A stretch of 64,000 nt of DNA from an uncultured Saprospiraceae bacterium (GCA_937921595.1 CAKZTD010000136.1:16608-80607); one strand, 5' to 3'. Counted from the first letter of the stretch, positions 51,506 through 60,207 are shown. The notes: generated by a model not told the origin, from the letters alone. Made by a program: numbers and translations.

Positions 51506-54235
51506 ATGAATAAAATTTCACTTCTATTTGCATTCTTGATTATTGTTTGCTCAGGATTTGCTCAATCGACAATTTTAACAGAAAAAAATGAAACTTCGCA
51601 AGATAATAGTCGTCCTATTTCATTTGTGAAAAATTCCGGACAATGGAATGAAGAGGTCGTTTTTAAAGCCTCCTTGGGAGGTATGAATACTTTGTTTTTA
51701 GAGGAGAAAGGATTTACTTATGTGTTTACTGAGTCTCAAAATGAAGAGCATTTGCATGAGGCTCTACATGAAGGAAGCGAGGAGCATCTCATAAATCATC
51801 ATGCTTATAAAGTACATTTTAAAAATTCAAAAGCAGCCTCGTTTATTGAGCAAAAACAAGAGGAGCGATTTAATAATTATTTTATTGGAAATGATGAAGA
51901 AAAATGGGCTTCTAATGTCCCTGTTTATAATTCTATCGTTTATGATGATTTATATGAAGGGATTGATTTGAATGTATATAGTTTAAACGGAAACTTTAAG
52001 TACGATTTTATAATTCATCAGGAGGCTGATCCGCAAAAAATTGAATTAGAATATGAAGGTGCGAATAACTTAAGACTTAAAAATGGAAAGCTCATTATAG
52101 AAACTTCAGTAGGTGAAGTCATAGAGTCAAGTCCTTTTGCGTATCAAATAGTAAATGGTGAAAAAGTCAAGATCGAATGTGAGTATTATTTAGAAGGAAC
52201 AACAGTTTCTTACGAATTTCCAAATGGCTATGATACTTCGGAAAAACTAATTATTGACCCGGAGGTTATTGCAGCGACACTTTCCGGTATGACGGATACT
52301 TATGGTTTCGGTATGGTAGCAACTTATGATAGTGAAGGAAATATTTTTTCAGGTGGCAGAGCACATGGAGTTGGTTATCCGGCAACGACTGGAGCTTATC
52401 AAATTGAATATGGTGGAGGAGCATCAGACATCGTGATTACTAAATTTAATTCAACCGGTACCGAGCAAATTTATGCTACCTATTTAGGAGGAGAAGATGA
52501 AGATACTCCCCATAGTATTATCGCTGATCCGTTTGATAATCTTTATATTATGGGAAGCACAAAAAGTCAAGACTATCCTATTTCAATGGGAGCTTTTCAA
52601 GATAATAAAAATGATTTGAATGATATTATAATATCTAAGCTAAGTGTGGACGGTTCTACTTTATTGGCCTCAACGTTTGTGGGTGGATCAGGAATTGATG
52701 GGATAAACAATTCTGTTTTAAATTCCAATTATGATGATCATTTTAGAAGCGAAATAATAGTAGATGAATTTGGGAATCCGTTTGTAATATCTAATACGAA
52801 GTCAGCAGATTTTCCCGTGACTACTGAAGCATATGATACCTCATATAATGCGGAAGGATCAGAGGATCAAGATGCTGTTGTTTTTAAAATGAATTTAGAT
52901 TTATCGGAGATGATCTGGGCGACTTTCTTAGGAGGAGATGATGCAGATACAGGATTTGGAATTCGAGTTGATGAGATTGGAAATGTCTATGTTACTGGAA
53001 TAGCTGGAGCAGATAATTTTCCAACGACAGTAGGAGTTGTTCAAGAGGAATGGCCAGGAGGAGAGGAGAGTGCTTATGTGGCAATATTTAATCCAACTGG
53101 TAGTGATTTATTGGGCAGTACTTTTTGGGGCACAAGTGCAGATGATCATGCTTATCTTTTAGATCTTGACGAAGACAATCAGATTCATATTATAGGGCAG
53201 ACAACTGGAACGATACCTATTACAGATAATACTTATTTTTTCAATGAAGGTAGTACTCAGTTTCTCAGTGCATTTTCAGAAGATTTAACGGAGCTAGTTT
53301 ATAGTACGGTTATAGGAACAGGTGTTACGGCATTTGGATACGATTTTGTTCCGGTTGCTTTCGGTGTAGATATATGCAATTACATTTACTTTTCAGGATA
53401 TTATGCAGCAGAAGGATTGCCATTGACTAGTGATGCTTTTTATACAGAGGGAGGTGCGGTTTACATTGGAGTTTTGGAACCTTTAGCAAGCGCACTTCAT
53501 TTTGGAACTTATTATGGAGATGCAGACCATGCGGATGGAGGAATGAGTCGGTTTGATAAACATGGAATTCTATATCAAGGCATTTGCTCCTGCACAAATG
53601 GTTCAAATACACTTAACACACTTCCGGGAGCTTTTGCAGAAGAACAAACCTCTTTTTGTGATATTGGGGTTTTTAAAATAGATTTTGAAGCTAATGCGGT
53701 AATTGCTATTGCACAAGCAATGCCTGGTCTAAATGGAGATGCTCCATTCGAAGTGAATTTTGAATCATTGTCTCGAAATGCTACAGGATTTCTCTGGGAT
53801 TTTGATGATAATGGTGCAAACGCTACTGAGGAGAATGCAAGTCATATTTTTGATGCTCCTGGGGTTTACGAAGTGCAGCTGATTGCTAGTAATTCAGCAA
53901 CATGTAATCTTTTAGATACGACCTATTTAATTGTAAAAGTAAACGACCCAACTTCGACAATTCAAATAGCTAATGATTTTGAATTGTGGTTGGAACCAAA
54001 TCTCTTGCTTGGTAATCAATCTCCTAATCTTTTTGTAAAAGGAGAATATACTGGTCGAATAAACTATTCAATTTTTGATAGTCAAGGTCGACTGCTTTCT
54101 GAAAATTATTTTTTAAAAAATGGAGAACAAGAAAGTCACTCCTTGAAAACGCCATCTGTAACTGGAGTTTATTCTGTAGTTATAAAAGATGGGGAAGGTA
54201 CTTTTGTGAGAACGCTGCGGTTTGTTGTTTTGTAG
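51506..54235 (+). CDS. SBBP-repeat, PKD-domain T9SS cargo protein
   Basis: The 909-residue product has a signal peptide (LLFAFLIIVCSGFAQ). The N-terminal region about 35-250 matches the DUF7948 type, starting FVKNSGQWNEEVVFKASLGGM. Then come repeated SBBP-like units with D-x-x-GN-x-Y-[VI]-x-G (DSEGNIFSGG, DPFDNLYIMG, DEIGNVYVTG, DEDNQIHIIG). A PKD domain follows at about 735-815 (FLWDFDDNG, and HIFDAPGVYEVQL). The last 80 residues form a type A sorting domain (INYSIFDSQGRLLSE, SLKTPSVTGVYSVVI). It is exported to the surface by the type IX system. Confidence 0.93.
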   Translation: MNKISLLFAFLIIVCSGFAQSTILTEKNETSQDNSRPISFVKNSGQWNEEVVFKASLGGMNTLFLEEKGFTYVFTESQNEEHLHEALHEGSEEHLINHHAYKVHFKNSKAASFIEQKQEERFNNYFIGNDEEKWASNVPVYNSIVYDDLYEGIDLNVYSLNGNFKYDFIIHQEADPQKIELEYEGANNLRLKNGKLIIETSVGEVIESSPFAYQIVNGEKVKIECEYYLEGTTVSYEFPNGYDTSEKLIIDPEVIAATLSGMTDTYGFGMVATYDSEGNIFSGGRAHGVGYPATTGAYQIEYGGGASDIVITKFNSTGTEQIYATYLGGEDEDTPHSIIADPFDNLYIMGSTKSQDYPISMGAFQDNKNDLNDIIISKLSVDGSTLLASTFVGGSGIDGINNSVLNSNYDDHFRSEIIVDEFGNPFVISNTKSADFPVTTEAYDTSYNAEGSEDQDAVVFKMNLDLSEMIWATFLGGDDADTGFGIRVDEIGNVYVTGIAGADNFPTTVGVVQEEWPGGEESAYVAIFNPTGSDLLGSTFWGTSADDHAYLLDLDEDNQIHIIGQTTGTIPITDNTYFFNEGSTQFLSAFSEDLTELVYSTVIGTGVTAFGYDFVPVAFGVDICNYIYFSGYYAAEGLPLTSDAFYTEGGAVYIGVLEPLASALHFGTYYGDADHADGGMSRFDKHGILYQGICSCTNGSNTLNTLPGAFAEEQTSFCDIGVFKIDFEANAVIAIAQAMPGLNGDAPFEVNFESLSRNATGFLWDFDDNGANATEENASHIFDAPGVYEVQLIASNSATCNLLDTTYLIVKVNDPTSTIQIANDFELWLEPNLLLGNQSPNLFVKGEYTGRINYSIFDSQGRLLSENYFLKNGEQESHSLKTPSVTGVYSVVIKDGEGTFVRTLRFVVL

Positions 54236-54374
54236 AACAGAAAAATATTTTACTTGAAAAACTAAAAACTTCAAGGATTGCGGAGATGTATTTTTTACAA
54301 TTTACAAATGGAAAGAAAATAAAAAATTCAAGGTTGATAGTTCAGTGATCCCAGCTCAGTTCTCACTCTTGAAT

Positions 54375-54863
54375 CTAATGGCATTTAAAATAATCAAATG
54401 GCTCCAAGCAAGAATTACATTTGTACAATGACTTACAAGCCGTCGAGCCAAAAAGGCTAATCATACTCGTATTACTAGAATTGCAGTGAGGGCAAGGAAC
54501 GACGCGCTCCGCAGAGAACAAAGCACTCTTATCATAAGCACCTTGGACCGGAGGAGCGATTCCGTATTTAGTTAGTTTTTCTCGACCCGCTTCGCTAAGC
54601 CAGTCTGTTGTCCAGGCAGGACTAAGAATAGTAGTTACTTTTATTGGGTGAAAACCTTTTTCTTGAAGTACCGCTTTGATGTTGACTTCGATCATGTTCA
54701 TCGCAGGACATCCAGAATAAGTAGGGGTAATAATTACCTCGATTTCTTCGCCATCAATCTTCACATCTCTAACGATTCCTAGATCAATAATCGTCAATAC
54801 CGGAATCTCAGGGTCAGTGACTTCCTCTAAAATTTTCCAGATTTGTTCAGTCGTAGCAACCAT
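54375..54863 (-). CDS. paaD: Phenylacetyl-CoA epoxidase factor PaaD
   Basis: I chose ATG 54863 (MVATTEQIWKILEEV), giving about 162 residues; a longer frame starts at 54908 but its extra residues look like leader. The first 90 residues form a DUF59/MIP18-like domain: EEVTDPEIPVLTIIDLGIVRDV and the loop YSGCPAMNMIE. The C-terminal part has two CxxC-type pairs, PCPHCNSSNT and YKCNSCLEPF, for a zinc or Fe-S site. PaaD is needed for the epoxidase, likely in metal-centre maturation. A 178-bp gap with a hairpin array separates it from paaC. Confidence 0.92.
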   Translation of the reverse strand: MVATTEQIWKILEEVTDPEIPVLTIIDLGIVRDVKIDGEEIEVIITPTYSGCPAMNMIEVNIKAVLQEKGFHPIKVTTILSPAWTTDWLSEAGREKLTKYGIAPPVQGAYDKSALFSAERVVPCPHCNSSNTSMISLFGSTACKSLYKCNSCLEPFDYFKCH

Positions 54864-54952
54864 AGTTTTATAAATTATAATCATTCTTCGACAAGCTCTG
54901 AATGACAATCAGAATGACATGTTTAAACTTTTTACTCCACACTCCTCACTTT

Positions 54953-55037
54953 CTATCACTATCGACGCAGTTGATCTATCCCTTCCCGATTTTAAATCGG
55001 GACTATCCCTATCACGCCTTTGGCGTGATCTATCCCT
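54953..55037. repeat. Array of an 8-bp repeat alternating with three short palindromes
   Basis: CTATCACT (54953) and CTATCCCT at 54976, 55003 and 55030 punctuate three palindromic spacers. These are ATCGACGCAGTTGAT (54961-54975), TCCCGATTTTAAATCGGGA (54984-55002) and ATCACGCCTTTGGCGTGAT (55011-55029). The last two spacers are exactly 19 nt, giving a 27-bp period. Spacers differ in sequence but each folds into a hairpin. The array occupies the gap between paaC and paaD, ending 4 bp before the paaC stop. Confidence 0.75.
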
Positions 55038-55041
55038 CACT

Positions 55042-55794
55042 CTACCACTCCTGCCCCGGATAAGTTCGCTGCATATATTGCATCTCCGTAAGGATATAAC
55101 CCAAGTGTTCCGTATGTCTACCTTGCTTACCTCCGGATTGCATCCAAGCTTCCTCAGGTTTTTCTAAAGTAGCCATTTTTAAAATCTCAGATATCTTCTC
55201 ATCCCAAAAACTTTTTACTGAAGAAAGATCAACACCATAGCCTGCTTCAAGAGCTGAAGTATCAGCGTCACTCATTTCAAATAATTCTCCAGTAAAAGCC
55301 CAAAGGCTATTTAATGCATCCTGCATTTTTTGATGACTCTCTTCTGTTCCATCACCTAATCTGATCATCCATTCAGAACTAAAACGCAGATGATAAGTTA
55401 CTTCTTTCAAAGATTTTTCAGCAATTGCAGATAAAGTTTCGTCAGCGCTATTAACCAGTGCTTTATAAAATGCATAATGATAAGCATCAAATAAAAACTG
55501 TCGAACGATGGTCGATCCAAAATGGCCATTTGGTTGTTCTACCAAAAGAACGTTTTTATATTTCGTCTCTATTCGTAGATAAGCCAGATCATCTTCCGTT
55601 TTTCCCTGACCGTCTACAGTAGCTGCATATTGATAAAGACTACGAGCCTGACCAATCAAGTCGAGTGCAATATTCGTCAATGCAATATCTTGTTCTAGAA
55701 TCGGTCCATGACCACACCATTCGCTAAGTCGATGTCCTAGGATCATCGCATTATCTGAAATCTGTAAGACGTAATTTAAAAGATTATTATTCAT
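55042..55794 (-). CDS. paaC: Phenylacetyl-CoA epoxidase subunit PaaC
   Basis: PaaC is the structural, non-catalytic ferritin-like partner of PaaA. The 250-residue helical protein has ILGHRLSEWCGHGPILEQDIALTNIALDL in the first helices, of which LSEWCGHGP and ALTNIALDLIGQAR are typical. It continues with YLRIETKYKNVLLVEQPNGHFGSTIVRQFLFDAYHY and HLRFSSEWMIRLGDGTEES. The C-terminal region is GRHTEHLGYILTEMQYMQRTYPG. It sits between paaB (91-bp gap) and paaD. Confidence 0.95.
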   Translation of the reverse strand: MNNNLLNYVLQISDNAMILGHRLSEWCGHGPILEQDIALTNIALDLIGQARSLYQYAATVDGQGKTEDDLAYLRIETKYKNVLLVEQPNGHFGSTIVRQFLFDAYHYAFYKALVNSADETLSAIAEKSLKEVTYHLRFSSEWMIRLGDGTEESHQKMQDALNSLWAFTGELFEMSDADTSALEAGYGVDLSSVKSFWDEKISEILKMATLEKPEEAWMQSGGKQGRHTEHLGYILTEMQYMQRTYPGQEW

Positions 55795-55821
55795 TAATGT
55801 TTTGTATTAAAAACTAAAAAA

Positions 55822-55882
55822 TTACTCACCTCTCACTGGCCCTCACTCCTCACAAGGCCGCAGGCCCTTCACCCCTCACTCT
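55822..55882. repeat. Pyrimidine-rich repeat with a palindrome between paaB and paaC
   Basis: The 16-mer TTACTCACCTCTCACT (55822-55837) also occurs at 8513-8528. Then CCTCACTCCTCAC leads to AAGGCC-gca-GGCC(c)TT (55854-55869), a short hairpin, and CACCCCTCACTC follows. The layout, a short palindrome framed by CTCACT words, resembles the array between paaC and paaD. It may be another copy of the same kind of element. Confidence 0.5.
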
Positions 55883-55885
55883 TAA

Positions 55886-56167
55886 CTATATGTGTTCCAA
55901 TTCATCAGGCAAATCATAGAACGTAGGATGACGATAAATTTTATCATTCGCAGGATCATACAACTCTGCGCTTTCGCTAGGACTAGAAGCATGGATGTGT
56001 TTTGACTCAACAACCCAAAGGCTTACTCCTTCACTTCTTCTAGTATAAACATCACGAGCATTTTCGATTGCCATTTTTTCATCCGTAGCATGAAGACTTC
56101 CAACATGTTTGTGATGGAGTCCTTGTTTACTTCTTACGAATACTTCCCAAAGCGGCCAATTTTTCAT
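55886..56167 (-). CDS. paaB: Phenylacetyl-CoA epoxidase subunit PaaB
   Basis: The 93-residue protein matches PaaB: WPLWEVFVRSKQGLHHKHVGSLHATDEKMAIENARDVYTRR, given in parts: LWEVFVRSKQGLHHKHVGS near 5-23 and YTRRSEGVSLWVV near 41-53. The end reads YDPANDKIYRHPTFYDLPDELEHI. PaaB is a small subunit that holds the PaaAC assembly together. It is 53 bp downstream of paaA. Length is close to E. coli PaaB (95). Confidence 0.95.
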   Translation of the reverse strand: MKNWPLWEVFVRSKQGLHHKHVGSLHATDEKMAIENARDVYTRRSEGVSLWVVESKHIHASSPSESAELYDPANDKIYRHPTFYDLPDELEHI

Positions 56168-56220
56168 ATTACGAGATTTAGATTTTTTAATTTTAAATTA
56201 AGGCAATTATAAAAAGCACC

Positions 56221-57177
56221 CTAAGCAACTTTTGATGCTTCAGATTTTCGCTTGGCTTGCTTTTCAGCGTAAGCCATGGCAGCATCACGAACCCATTGTC
56301 CTTCTTCAGAAGCTTTTACTCTGGCAGCTAATCTTTCTTTATTACAAGGGCCATTACCTTTTACCACATTCCAAAATTCCTCCCAATCGATCTCACCGAA
56401 ATCATAATGACCCGTTTCTTCATTATATTTCAAATCCGGATCAGGTAAAGTGACACCTAAGATTTCCGCTTGACCAATACTAATATCTACAAACTGTTGA
56501 CGAAGTTCATCATTCGTTTTACGTTTGATCTTCCACTTCATAGACTGCGCAGAATGCGTAGATTCTTTTCCCGTAGGACCAAACATCATTAAAGAAGGCC
56601 ACCACCATCGGTTGACTGCATCTTGCAACATTGCTCTTTGCTCTTCTGACCCTTTACTTAGGGTCAGTAGGATTTCATAACCTTGTCTTTGGTGAAAACT
56701 TTCTTCTTTACAGATTCTAACCATTGCTCTGGCATAAGGACCGTAAGATGTTCGACAAAGCATAACTTGATTCATGATAGCCGCTCCATCAACTAACCAG
56801 CCAATGGCTCCGATATCCGCCCATGAAGTTGTCGGATAATTGAAAATACTAGAATATTTGGCTTTTCCTGAATGCAACTGATCAAATAGTTCGTCACGTT
56901 CTATTCCCAATGTTTCGCAAGCGCTATATAGATATAATCCATGACCTGCTTCGTCCTGAACTTTGGCCAATAAACCTACCTTTCTTCTCAAAGTAGGAGC
57001 TCGGTTTATCCAGTTCCCTTCTGGAAGCATCCCAACGATTTCAGAATGTGCATGTTGAGAGATTTGTCGGATCAAGGTTTTTCGGTAAGCCTCCGGCATC
57101 CAATCTTTAGGCTCAATTTTAGTTTCAGCATCAACTATAGATTGAAATTTCTCTTCGAGACTTTTTATATCGGCCAT
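56221..57177 (-). CDS. paaA: Phenylacetyl-CoA epoxidase catalytic subunit PaaA
   Basis: I use ATG 57177 ([13 protein letters not shown]), giving about 318 residues; the frame extends upstream to 57219 but that segment covers the promoter leader. PaaA is the di-iron monooxygenase subunit that epoxidises the ring of phenylacetyl-CoA. E-x-x-H ligand motifs are visible in [13 protein letters not shown] and [14 protein letters not shown]. The active-site region continues with [10 protein letters not shown]. The C-terminal tail (WDVAxx-like) is Lys/Ala-rich. It is first in the paaABCD unit, with a well-formed promoter at 57217-57248. Confidence 0.95.
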   Translation of the reverse strand: MADIKSLEEKFQSIVDAETKIEPKDWMPEAYRKTLIRQISQHAHSEIVGMLPEGNWINRAPTLRRKVGLLAKVQDEAGHGLYLYSACETLGIERDELFDQLHSGKAKYSSIFNYPTTSWADIGAIGWLVDGAAIMNQVMLCRTSYGPYARAMVRICKEESFHQRQGYEILLTLSKGSEEQRAMLQDAVNRWWWPSLMMFGPTGKESTHSAQSMKWKIKRKTNDELRQQFVDISIGQAEILGVTLPDPDLKYNEETGHYDFGEIDWEEFWNVVKGNGPCNKERLAARVKASEEGQWVRDAAMAYAEKQAKRKSEASKVA

Positions 57178-57216
57178 AATTAGAAGTTTTTTAGTGAAAA
57201 GGATACATTTTCTAAA

Positions 57217-57248
57217 CAAAAATAAGAGATATCAACTTCGATTACAAA
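57217..57248 (-). promoter_or_regulatory. Promoter of the paaABCD operon
   Basis: On the minus strand TTTG (57248-57245), 20 nt, then TATTTTTG (57224-57217) gives an exact match to the Bacteroidota promoter TTTG-N20-TAnnTTTG. The expected transcript start is near 57210, about 33 nt before the paaA ATG. Confidence 0.75.
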
Positions 57249-57253
57249 TAAAA

Positions 57254-57269
57254 ACGAACATTTGTTCGT
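57254..57269. promoter_or_regulatory. Putative TetR operator upstream of paaA
   Basis: ACGAACATTTGTTCGT is a perfect 6-bp inverted repeat (ACGAAC/GTTCGT) with a 4-bp centre. It lies 5 bp upstream of the paaA -33 box. A similar site at 61333-61348 precedes paaE. The TetR gene at 59611 is the likely binder; this is inference. Confidence 0.6.
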
Positions 57270-57448
57270 ATTGTTTTTGATATTCCCCTATTTTTTATTG
57301 TAAGACGGTATGCTTTTTGAAAAAGTAGGCTTAGAAAGTGTTTCGAGCTAAAGAAAGCTAGAGAGATTTCTGTCCCCCCTCGTTCCTTCTGGAACACTCA
57401 AATTTTAAATTCAAAACAAGATTATTTTCTAACTTATTTAATATAACA

Positions 57449-57856
57449 ATGAGATATTTAAAAAGCGTTACTACTCTATGTTTTTTATGCAGCATAATGA
57501 TGATTTCCTGTGTAAAAGATGGTGCTATGGGATCGACAATTGCTTCCCAAGTTACTGGAACTTTTAAAAGTACTTCAGCTACTATTGTTGTCAATAATGA
57601 ACCTATTGTAGAAGATTCAGAAGATTATACAATGACAATTACTGAAGTTGATGCCAATACCGTTTCTGTTTTGACAGAACATACTCGTGTCTTTGAAGTA
57701 GATTTGGTCAAAAGTGAAAACGGTGAGTTAACTACAGGAACAACTAATTCTGCAGGAGCAGGATTTACCTTTACTTATTATGTTTCTGATGGAGCAATCA
57801 CTATCAATTATTCTGATAATGATGCAACAATGAGTTTCGCAGGAATGAAAGAATAG
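57449..57856 (+). CDS. Small hypothetical lipoprotein
   Basis: The 135-residue product has a lipoprotein signal (SIMMISC, Cys21). The mature part is rich in beta-strands and threonine: VTGTFKSTSATIVVNNEPI, DYTMTITEVDANTVSVL, AGFTFTYYVSDGAITINYS. This suggests a small lipocalin-like or beta-sandwich fold. No family is recognised. It is followed by a clear terminator at 57891. Confidence 0.65.
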   Translation: MRYLKSVTTLCFLCSIMMISCVKDGAMGSTIASQVTGTFKSTSATIVVNNEPIVEDSEDYTMTITEVDANTVSVLTEHTRVFEVDLVKSENGELTTGTTNSAGAGFTFTYYVSDGAITINYSDNDATMSFAGMKE

Positions 57857-57890
57857 AAAGAGCATTTAGCTCTGAATTACTGGTTTTTAC

Positions 57891-57933
57891 AAAAGGTTCT
57901 GAGTTGGGGTATCCCTAGCTCAGAACCTTTTTT
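57891..57933 (+). terminator. Intrinsic terminator after the lipoprotein gene
   Basis: AAAAGGTTCTGAG (57891-57903) pairs with CTCAGAACCTTTT (57919-57931), followed by T-rich sequence. The loop is 15 nt. Confidence 0.9.
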
Positions 57934-58082
57934 TATATTTGAAAAACTACTTAGAAAACTATTTAAAAGGCAAAGCAACTTGATACATCATATACATAAT
58001 TCTTCAAATTATTTCAAAAAGCGTACTTTGTGACATAATTTTAGTAGTCAATTAATTTTTCAAACTATAAAACTTAAAAACT

Positions 58083-58940
58083 ATGCGTTGGCAAGGACGA
58101 GAAGGAAGCCAAAATGTTGATGATAGAAGAGGTAAAGCGGTTAAACGTGGAGCAGCAGGTATCGGTATCGGTACGATTGTAATTGCTTTACTTTATATGC
58201 TGATGGGAGAAGATCCTCAAAAAGTGCTTCAACAAGCTCAACAACAGCAACCACAAACAACCCAAACTCAACAATCTGCTGGTCAAAATGATGAACTCAG
58301 CCAATTTGTTTCAGTTGTACTAAAAACAACAGAAGATGTATGGGTGAAATTATTTAGAGAACAAATGGGAGAAAATTATCAAAAGCCTGTTTTGGTTATT
58401 TTTGATGGACAAGTTTCTTCTGCTTGTGGAATGGCCAGTGCAGCGACGGGACCGTTCTATTGTCCCGGAGATTATAAGGTCTATATTGATCTTTCTTTTT
58501 ATCGAGAACTGAAAACCAGGTTCCAGGCACCGGGTGATTTTGCAATGGCATATGTTGTTGCTCATGAGGTGGCTCACCATGTTCAAAACCTTTTAGGAAT
58601 TACAGGATACGTAGACAAACAAAGAAGAGTGTTGAGTAAAACGGAATTCAATAAAATGTCTGTTCGTTTAGAATTGCAAGCCGACTTCCTCGCTGGAGTT
58701 TGGGTGCAACATGCTCAGCAAATGATGAATATTTTGGAAGAAGGTGATATCGAAGAAGCACTTAATGCAGCTCATGCGATTGGTGATGATCGGATTCAAA
58801 AACAATCGCGAGGTTATGTCATTCCTGATTCTTTTACTCATGGTACTTCGGAACAAAGAATGCGATGGTTTACAAAGGGAGTGAAGAGTGGAAAGATTGA
58901 TGATGGTGATACCTTTAGTATTCCTTATTCGAATTTATAA
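58083..58940 (+). CDS. YpfJ-type neutral zinc metallopeptidase
   Basis: The 285-residue product has one membrane segment (GIGIGTIVIALLYMLM near 26-41) after a basic, Gly-rich start, then a Gln-rich linker. The catalytic region is VVAHEVAHHVQNLLG, with H161-E162-x-x-H165. C115 (SSACGMAS) and C127 (FYCPGD) may form a disulfide. A third ligand Glu is likely in RLELQADFLAGVW. These proteases (KPN_02809/YpfJ family) are found in most Gram-negatives; the natural substrate is unknown. Length and motifs are normal. A GreA-like gene follows after 85 bp. Confidence 0.93.
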   Translation: MRWQGREGSQNVDDRRGKAVKRGAAGIGIGTIVIALLYMLMGEDPQKVLQQAQQQQPQTTQTQQSAGQNDELSQFVSVVLKTTEDVWVKLFREQMGENYQKPVLVIFDGQVSSACGMASAATGPFYCPGDYKVYIDLSFYRELKTRFQAPGDFAMAYVVAHEVAHHVQNLLGITGYVDKQRRVLSKTEFNKMSVRLELQADFLAGVWVQHAQQMMNILEEGDIEEALNAAHAIGDDRIQKQSRGYVIPDSFTHGTSEQRMRWFTKGVKSGKIDDGDTFSIPYSNL

Positions 58941-58969
58941 TTTTTAAAAATAATAAGATTTATAATTAG

Positions 58970-58998
58970 AAGGTACATCTGAATAAGGTGTACCTTTT
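58970..58998 (+). terminator. Hairpin after the protease gene
   Basis: AAGGTACA (58970-58977) pairs with TGTACCTT (58989-58996), followed by TT. It may partly terminate between the protease and the GreA-like gene 28 bp later. Confidence 0.6.
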
Positions 58999-59025
58999 AG
59001 TCTTTCTAAGAAAAAAAGATGTGTT

Positions 59026-59487
59026 ATGTCTGATGCAATTGCAATAAAAAAATCTCTCGTTTTTCAGTGCACCGAATTGATGGACGAGAAAGTAAATGTT
59101 CTGGAAAAGATGATCGCTGATGTTCAGGACAGTGCAAACAATGAAACGAAAAGTAGTGCTGGTGATAAGTTTGAAACTGGGCGAGCGATGATGCAACAAG
59201 AGAAAGATAAATATCTAGAGCAATTATCTCAGGCAGCTTATATTCGGGCTCATCTCAATCGAATTAATCCTGAGCAATCTTTTGATCAAGCTGCTTTTGG
59301 TGCCGTAGTAAAAACTCGATTAGCAAATTATTTTATAGCGATCAGTGCTGGCCGAATGGAAGTAGAAGGTGAAAAATATTATGTGATTTCTCCGCAGGCT
59401 CCACTTGCGCAAATGCTGCTTCAAAAGAAGACCGGAGATACTTTTGTTTTTAATGAAAAAGAGGAGAAGATTTTGGAGGTGTTTTAG
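59026..59487 (+). CDS. GreA/GreB C-terminal-like protein with N-terminal coiled coil
   Basis: The 153-residue product has a helical coiled-coil N-terminus (about 1-75: LVFQCTELMDEKVNVLEKMI; QEKDKYLEQLSQAAYIRAHL) and a C-terminal strand domain ending YYVISPQAPLAQMLLQKKTGDTFVFN. This end resembles the GreA FKBP-like domain, which closes with SPxSPLGxALLGKKxGD. Homologues are often misannotated as 3-oxoacyl-ACP synthase. It lacks the acidic tip pair seen in true cleavage factors at a recognisable place. A role at RNA polymerase is inference. Confidence 0.65.
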   Translation: MSDAIAIKKSLVFQCTELMDEKVNVLEKMIADVQDSANNETKSSAGDKFETGRAMMQQEKDKYLEQLSQAAYIRAHLNRINPEQSFDQAAFGAVVKTRLANYFIAISAGRMEVEGEKYYVISPQAPLAQMLLQKKTGDTFVFNEKEEKILEVF

Positions 59488-59525
59488 AAATATAGAAAGA
59501 AATTAAATTTTAAAAAGTACTTATA

Positions 59526-59562
59526 ACAAAGGCGCAAAGAAATTATTTCTTTGCGCCTTTGT
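59526..59562. terminator. 18-bp perfect hairpin between convergent GreA-like and tetR genes
   Basis: ACAAAGGCGCAAAGAAAT (59526-59543) and ATTTCTTTGCGCCTTTGT (59545-59562) pair perfectly around a single T, so the effective loop is a few bases larger. Rich in GCGCAAAG, it shares GGCGCAAAGA with the long repeat at 41067. It probably terminates transcription from both sides. Confidence 0.8.
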
Positions 59563-59610
59563 GTTTCTTTTTAGCAAAATAAAATAACCATTACTTAAAA
59601 TTTAAGCAGA

Positions 59611-60183
59611 TCAATTTTTCAGTCCTTCAACAAGCAATACAAAAACATCCCGTTCCAAATCCACCACACTCTGACTGCGCCCCGGCTTATACCAATAATG
59701 AATCCAGCGAATGGAAGTAAGGATTGTATAAAGCGCAATAGTCGGATCCACTGCTTTGAAATCACCAGAAGCGATTCCTGATTCGATTATTTTTTTAAAA
59801 CGATTTTCATAGTCTTTTCTCTTGGTGAGGAAGTCGTTCAGATGTGGTTCGCTAAGGTGTCGCCATTCATCATTAAAAACCGTAACAGAAGTTCGGTCCT
59901 CTGTAGCAATAGAAATATGAAGATGAATTAAGGCTTTAAGTTTTTCAATAGGAGTGGAGCTCGTTTGTTCGACAGCTGCGATACCGTTTATAAAACGTTC
60001 CGCATTTTCGAGACAAATCTTTATTAAAACTTCTTCCTTAGATTTTAAATGATTGTATAAACTAGAGGCTTGCTCAAGGCCAACTTTTTTAGCGATCTCT
60101 CGCATGGACGCGGCTAGGTAACCTTTCTCCATAAAGAGTTCGGCTGCGGCTTCGAAGACAAGTTGTTTTTTCGTTTTGGACAT
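59611..60183 (-). CDS. TetR-family regulator, probable paa repressor
   Basis: The 190-residue product has a TetR helix-turn-helix at about 10-55: AAELFMEKGYLAASMREIAKKVGLEQASSLYNHLKSKEEVL in sequence, with REIAKKVGLEQASSLYNHL the key part. The C-terminal ligand-binding part is helical (about 60-190), ending DLERDVFVLLVEGLKN. It is 24 bp downstream of paaE on the same strand and so co-transcribed with it. PaaR proteins of this type release DNA when phenylacetyl-CoA binds. Candidate operators lie upstream of paaE and paaA. The ligand is inferred. Confidence 0.88.
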   Translation of the reverse strand: MSKTKKQLVFEAAAELFMEKGYLAASMREIAKKVGLEQASSLYNHLKSKEEVLIKICLENAERFINGIAAVEQTSSTPIEKLKALIHLHISIATEDRTSVTVFNDEWRHLSEPHLNDFLTKRKDYENRFKKIIESGIASGDFKAVDPTIALYTILTSIRWIHYWYKPGRSQSVVDLERDVFVLLVEGLKN

Positions 60184-60207
60184 AAAAGGTATTGGCTATG
60201 TGCTTAC

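Noticed and set aside
54953-55037. Interpretation of the hairpin array as a CRISPR
   Set aside because: The repeat is only 8 bp and the spacers are palindromes, neither of which fits CRISPR. No cas gene is in the window.
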